A stretch of DNA of 64,000 nt from Subtercola vilae (lineage in GTDB: Bacteria; Actinomycetota; Actinomycetes; Actinomycetales; Microbacteriaceae). The stretch covers positions 40,494-104,493 of the forward strand of contig NZ_QYRT01000012.1 in the NCBI RefSeq assembly GCF_004923255.1, read 5' to 3'. Shown here in pieces: positions 61,122 to 64,000 of this stretch; position 1 is the first letter of the stretch; each line of letters begins with the position of its first letter. The notes beneath the pieces are model-generated. The model was given only the letters and a program-made list of their open reading frames with translations, was not told the DNA's origin and ran no database searches. Both the position numbers and the translations under genes were made by a program.

Positions 61122-62165
61122 GTGAAATCGAACGCGTTCAGAGCGGGTTTTCTGGCGACACTCGGCGGGCTGATCGCCCTGGTGCTTGGGCTGGCTGTGT
61201 CGTCGATCGCGACGGTTCTCGTCTACCTCGCCGCGGCGCTGTTCATCGGGCTCGGACTCGACCCCATCGTGCGCCTCATCGAGCGTCGGGGGCTGAAACG
61301 CATCTGGGCGATCAGCATCGTCTTCGCGGGCTTCGTCGTTGTGCTGGTGGGAATGCTCTTTCTCATCGTGCCCGTGGCCATCACCGAAGGCGCCTCGCTC
61401 ATCTCGTCGTTGCCCACGTCGGTCTCTGATCTCGCCGGCCAGTCGTGGTTCGTGTCGCTGAATGCCTCACTCGGCGGTGTCATCGACCTGAAAGCCATCT
61501 CGGCCTCGCTCGGAACCTTTCTGAGCGACCCGCAGAACCTGCTCACCCTCGGCGGCGGCCTGGTGAAGGTGGGCAGCACGGTCATCGGCGGCGTGTTCGG
61601 CACCATCACCATCGTGATTCTCTCGCTGTTCTTCCTCGGCTCGCTCGACGCCTCGAAGAACGCGCTCTATCTCATGGTGCCGGCCTCCCGCCGCGCCGGC
61701 GTCATCACCATCTCCGAGCAGATCATCTCGTCGGTGGGCAAGTACACCATCGGCCAGGTGATCCTCGCGGCATCGAACGGAGTGCTCGGCTTCATCGCGA
61801 TGAGCATCATCGGGGTACCGTTCGCCGGCGTGCTGGCGGTGATCGCGTTTCTGCTCGCGCTCATCCCGCTCATCGGCACGATCATCAGCGCAGTGCTCAT
61901 CACCCTCATCGCGCTCTCCGCCTCGCCGTGGGCCGCTCTCGCCGTCGGCATCTACTTCCTGGTCTATATGCAGGTCGAGGCATATTACTTCAGCCCGAAG
62001 GTGATGAGCCGGGCTGTGGATGTTCCGGGCATCCTCGTCGTCATCGGGGCCCTTGTCGGAGGAACCCTGCTCGGGGTACTCGGGGCACTGGTGGCCGTGC
62101 CGGTCACCGCTGCGATTCTGATCATCGTCAAGCAGGTCGTGATTCCTCGCCAGCAGCTCGCCTGA
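61122..62165 (+). CDS. AI-2E family transporter
   Basis: A 347-residue membrane protein with about eight hydrophobic segments and the family's central periplasmic-like loop and late VPGILVVIGALVGGTLLGVLGALVAVPV segment (core GGTLLGVLGALVAVPV). The family (TqsA/YdiK/PerM) moves small molecules or ions such as Na+/Li+; AI-2 export is proven only for TqsA. GTG 61122 follows GGGGTGGGG. Convergent with pstB. Confidence 0.88.
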   Translation: MKSNAFRAGFLATLGGLIALVLGLAVSSIATVLVYLAAALFIGLGLDPIVRLIERRGLKRIWAISIVFAGFVVVLVGMLFLIVPVAITEGASLISSLPTSVSDLAGQSWFVSLNASLGGVIDLKAISASLGTFLSDPQNLLTLGGGLVKVGSTVIGGVFGTITIVILSLFFLGSLDASKNALYLMVPASRRAGVITISEQIISSVGKYTIGQVILAASNGVLGFIAMSIIGVPFAGVLAVIAFLLALIPLIGTIISAVLITLIALSASPWAALAVGIYFLVYMQVEAYYFSPKVMSRAVDVPGILVVIGALVGGTLLGVLGALVAVPVTAAILIIVKQVVIPRQQLA

Positions 62166-62171
62166 TCGGGG

Positions 62172-63038
62172 TCAGCCGAACACGCCGTTCACGTAGTCGT
62201 ATGTGCGCGAGTCGATCGGGTCGGAGAACATCGCGTCGGTGTCGCCGTGTTCGACGATGCCCCCCGGTTGCCCCTGCGCCGCGAGGAAGAACGCACACTG
62301 CGTCGACACCCGCTGCGCCTGCTGCATGTTGTGCGTCACGATCACGATCGTCACGTCGTTCACCAGCTCGAGCATGGTCTCTTCGATCACGCGCGTCGAG
62401 GTGGGATCGAGTGCCGAGCACGGCTCGTCCATCAGCAGCACGGCGGGCGTCACAGCCAGCGAACGTGCGATACACAGGCGTTGCTGTTGACCACCCGACA
62501 GTCCGCCACCAGGCGAACGGAGACGGTCGTTCACTTCCCTCCAGAGCCCCGCCTTGGTGAGGCAGTTCTCGACCAGGAAGTCGCGTTCGTCTTTCGACGC
62601 ACGCGTGCCGGTGAGTTTGAGCCCGGCCAGAACGTTGTCGTAGATCGACATGGCCGGAAACGGGTTGGGCTTTTGAAAGACCATGCCGATGCTCTTGCGA
62701 GCGTCGACCAACTTTCGATCGGCGTTGTAGATGTCACTACCGTCGATGAGCACTTCACCGGCGAGGCTGGCCGAGGGCACAAGCTCGTGCATGCGGTTCA
62801 GAATGCGCAGGAATGTCGACTTGCCGCAACCGGAGGGGCCGATGAGCGACGTGATGACGCCGGCGGGCATGGTGAGCGAGACCCGATCAAGCACTTGGTG
62901 GTCGCCGAACCACGCAGAGATGTTGCGCGCTTCGAGGGCGGCAAGCGATGGCTGCCCGGCCTCCGATGCAGCACGCATGCTGCGCCGGCTCTGCGGTGGC
63001 AGCACCTCGGTGATGTCGTTTGGTGGCAGGGAGGTCAT
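62172..63038 (-). CDS. pstB: Phosphate ABC transporter ATP-binding protein
   Basis: A 288-residue ABC ATPase: Walker A GPSGCGKST, FQKPNPFPAMSIYDNV (PstB-specific Q-loop), signature LSGGQQQR and Walker B LLMDEPCSALDP. An N-terminal 30-residue extension is present. It powers high-affinity phosphate import. Its partners pstS, pstC and pstA are not in the window; the gene upstream is a sortase-fold membrane protein 58 bp away, so this may belong to an alternative phosphate or cell-surface cluster whose first genes lie beyond the right edge. Confidence 0.92.
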   Translation of the reverse strand: MTSLPPNDITEVLPPQSRRSMRAASEAGQPSLAALEARNISAWFGDHQVLDRVSLTMPAGVITSLIGPSGCGKSTFLRILNRMHELVPSASLAGEVLIDGSDIYNADRKLVDARKSIGMVFQKPNPFPAMSIYDNVLAGLKLTGTRASKDERDFLVENCLTKAGLWREVNDRLRSPGGGLSGGQQQRLCIARSLAVTPAVLLMDEPCSALDPTSTRVIEETMLELVNDVTIVIVTHNMQQAQRVSTQCAFFLAAQGQPGGIVEHGDTDAMFSDPIDSRTYDYVNGVFG

Positions 63039-63096
63039 GGCAGTCGATTCTCTACGGTTCGGCGAGGTGGGGCATTTCGGGGTGGGCCCGCGGTGG

Positions 63097-64000
63097 TCAC
63101 AGCAGGTTGGGCAGCAGCAGTGTCATCTGGTTGGCCACGTACAGCGCGGCGAGCAGCGACAGCGGAACGAATACCACCCAGGTCTTCTGCGCACCGATTC
63201 TGCGGTATGCCCACACCGCCGCCATCTCGACCACGAGCAGAAACTGCAGGGCGAACACGAGCGCCCAGGCGGTCGACGTGTCGGTCGACATAGCCAGCTC
63301 GGCAGACGGTAGAGCGATGAAGGTGGTCTGTCGCTTGCCGGCGGGCTGCACCAGGCTCGTCAGCTGGGTGTCGACATAGGCGATCGCTGTGGGAATGAAG
63401 GCCGGCCCCCGTGCCGTCACAAGCGTCAGCCGGCTGGTACCCGGGGCGTAGGTGGGCACCGGGTCGCCGGCATAGCGAACGCCGATCACGGCAAAGGTCT
63501 GCGAACCCTGACCGGTGAGCACGGTCATCCGGTCGCCCGGAGCCAGCTCTTGAATCCGCGAGAACGGGCCGCCGTAGGCCGCGGCGCGGGCCATCACGGT
63601 ACTGATTCCCGCCTGACCGGGCAGCACGGAGTCACGCCGATGGCCTGGGCCACCTTCGAGCACCGAGGCCGAGGTGCCTTCGCTGAAGACCTCGTGCACT
63701 CCGATCGAGGGAATATCGATGATGCCCAGCGGCGTCGCATCAGCAACAAGGCTGTTGTCGAAGGTGGCCTCGCTGACCGGTGCGGTACCGGCCGCCAGCG
63801 ACACTCTCAGTTCGTTCATGGCCTGCTGCTGCGAGACGGCGTGCTGAATGTGGCTGAGAACCATGAGGTTGGCCGCAAACGCGAAGAGCATGGCGGCGAC
63901 CAGAATCAGCACACCGCGGAGAAAGTTCTGAAGGGGGGTGAGCGGCACAGACGCGGAGGGCGGAGGGCGCCGCGGCAGACGCCGCGGTCGGGGTGGGCCG
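63097..64000 (-). CDS. Sortase-fold membrane protein lacking catalytic Cys and His (start beyond edge)
   Basis: The frame runs to the right edge; counted from GTG 63948 it has 283 residues. An N-terminal membrane helix (about 9-30) is followed by a sortase barrel and two C-terminal helices (about 229-283). The sortase landmarks are recognisable (EGGPGHRRDSVLPG, YGGPFSRIQEL, LTLVTA). However, the catalytic His position is Arg121 and the Cys of TLxTC is Ala179. It should not transpeptidate. It probably acts as a structural or binding partner for the pst-type system encoded with pstB. Confidence 0.78.
   Translation of the reverse strand, partial: GPPRPRRLPRRPPPSASVPLTPLQNFLRGVLILVAAMLFAFAANLMVLSHIQHAVSQQQAMNELRVSLAAGTAPVSEATFDNSLVADATPLGIIDIPSIGVHEVFSEGTSASVLEGGPGHRRDSVLPGQAGISTVMARAAAYGGPFSRIQELAPGDRMTVLTGQGSQTFAVIGVRYAGDPVPTYAPGTSRLTLVTARGPAFIPTAIAYVDTQLTSLVQPAGKRQTTFIALPSAELAMSTDTSTAWALVFALQFLLVVEMAAVWAYRRIGAQKTWVVFVPLSLLAALYVANQMTLLLPNLL

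Overview
High-GC (roughly 60-65%), densely packed bacterial chromosome segment. Gene order, GTGA/ATGA start-stop overlaps, frequent GTG starts, a DUF7882-type small protein, thiM-thiE-thiD under a TPP riboswitch and a pstB/sortase-like pair all point to an actinobacterium, most likely Microbacteriaceae; the genus cannot be fixed from the sequence alone. No rRNA, tRNA, CRISPR array or intact transposase was seen.

Layout. 1-6 kb: end of a small catabolic operon (HisD-like dehydrogenase, SDR, HpcH-type aldolase) converging on a carbohydrate-type ABC importer with an alpha/beta hydrolase. 6.3-19 kb: an accessory stress-resistance island. It holds a persulfide-sensing type module (CstR-like repressor, rhodanese, CoA-disulfide reductase-rhodanese fusion) with a clear operator palindrome, an arsenic module (arsR, arsC, ArsO-like flavoprotein), a second-copy-like lgt, and a fluoride module. 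The fluoride module is a candidate fluoride riboswitch followed by uspA, gpm, eno and crcB; nearly every gene in it carries an internal deletion. Next come a DUF305 remnant, a PF03773-type permease behind a second CsoR/CstR-like operator, and a solitary ctaD. 19-24 kb: SDR plus GMC oxidoreductase, then LysR with a TDT-family transporter. 24.3-29.8 kb: probable guanidino/amide-nitrogen catabolic locus (nitrilase, XRE-cupin regulator, agmatinase-family hydrolase, NTF2-like protein, NCS1 permease, zinc alcohol dehydrogenase). 29.9-34.7 kb: two TetR/DHA2 efflux pairs, each with a visible palindromic operator. 34.8-38.5 kb: formaldehyde dehydrogenase-type enzyme, sugar-phosphate isomerase-like protein, SEDS-family protein.

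38.5-51.3 kb: a fumarate-reductase-type flavoprotein with LysR, a GntR regulator, and a nine-gene minus-strand operon (MHS transporter, two amidohydrolase-2 proteins, FMN hydroxyacid oxidase, Rieske protein, HpcH aldolase, phosphotriesterase-family lactonase-like enzyme, ferredoxin, ferredoxin reductase). I cannot match this set to a characterised pathway, and it is the best candidate here for an undescribed catabolic system. 51.3-57.4 kb: VOC proteins, a WYL regulator carrying an in-frame hexanucleotide repeat, a MarR/quinone-oxidoreductase pair with a striking double operator, and small proteins including a sigma-factor fragment. 57.6-60.2 kb: thiMED with TPP riboswitch. 60.2-64 kb: hydrolase, AI-2E family transporter, pstB and a sortase-fold protein lacking the catalytic Cys and His, which runs off the right edge.

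All functions are read from motifs and remembered family features; no database search was run.
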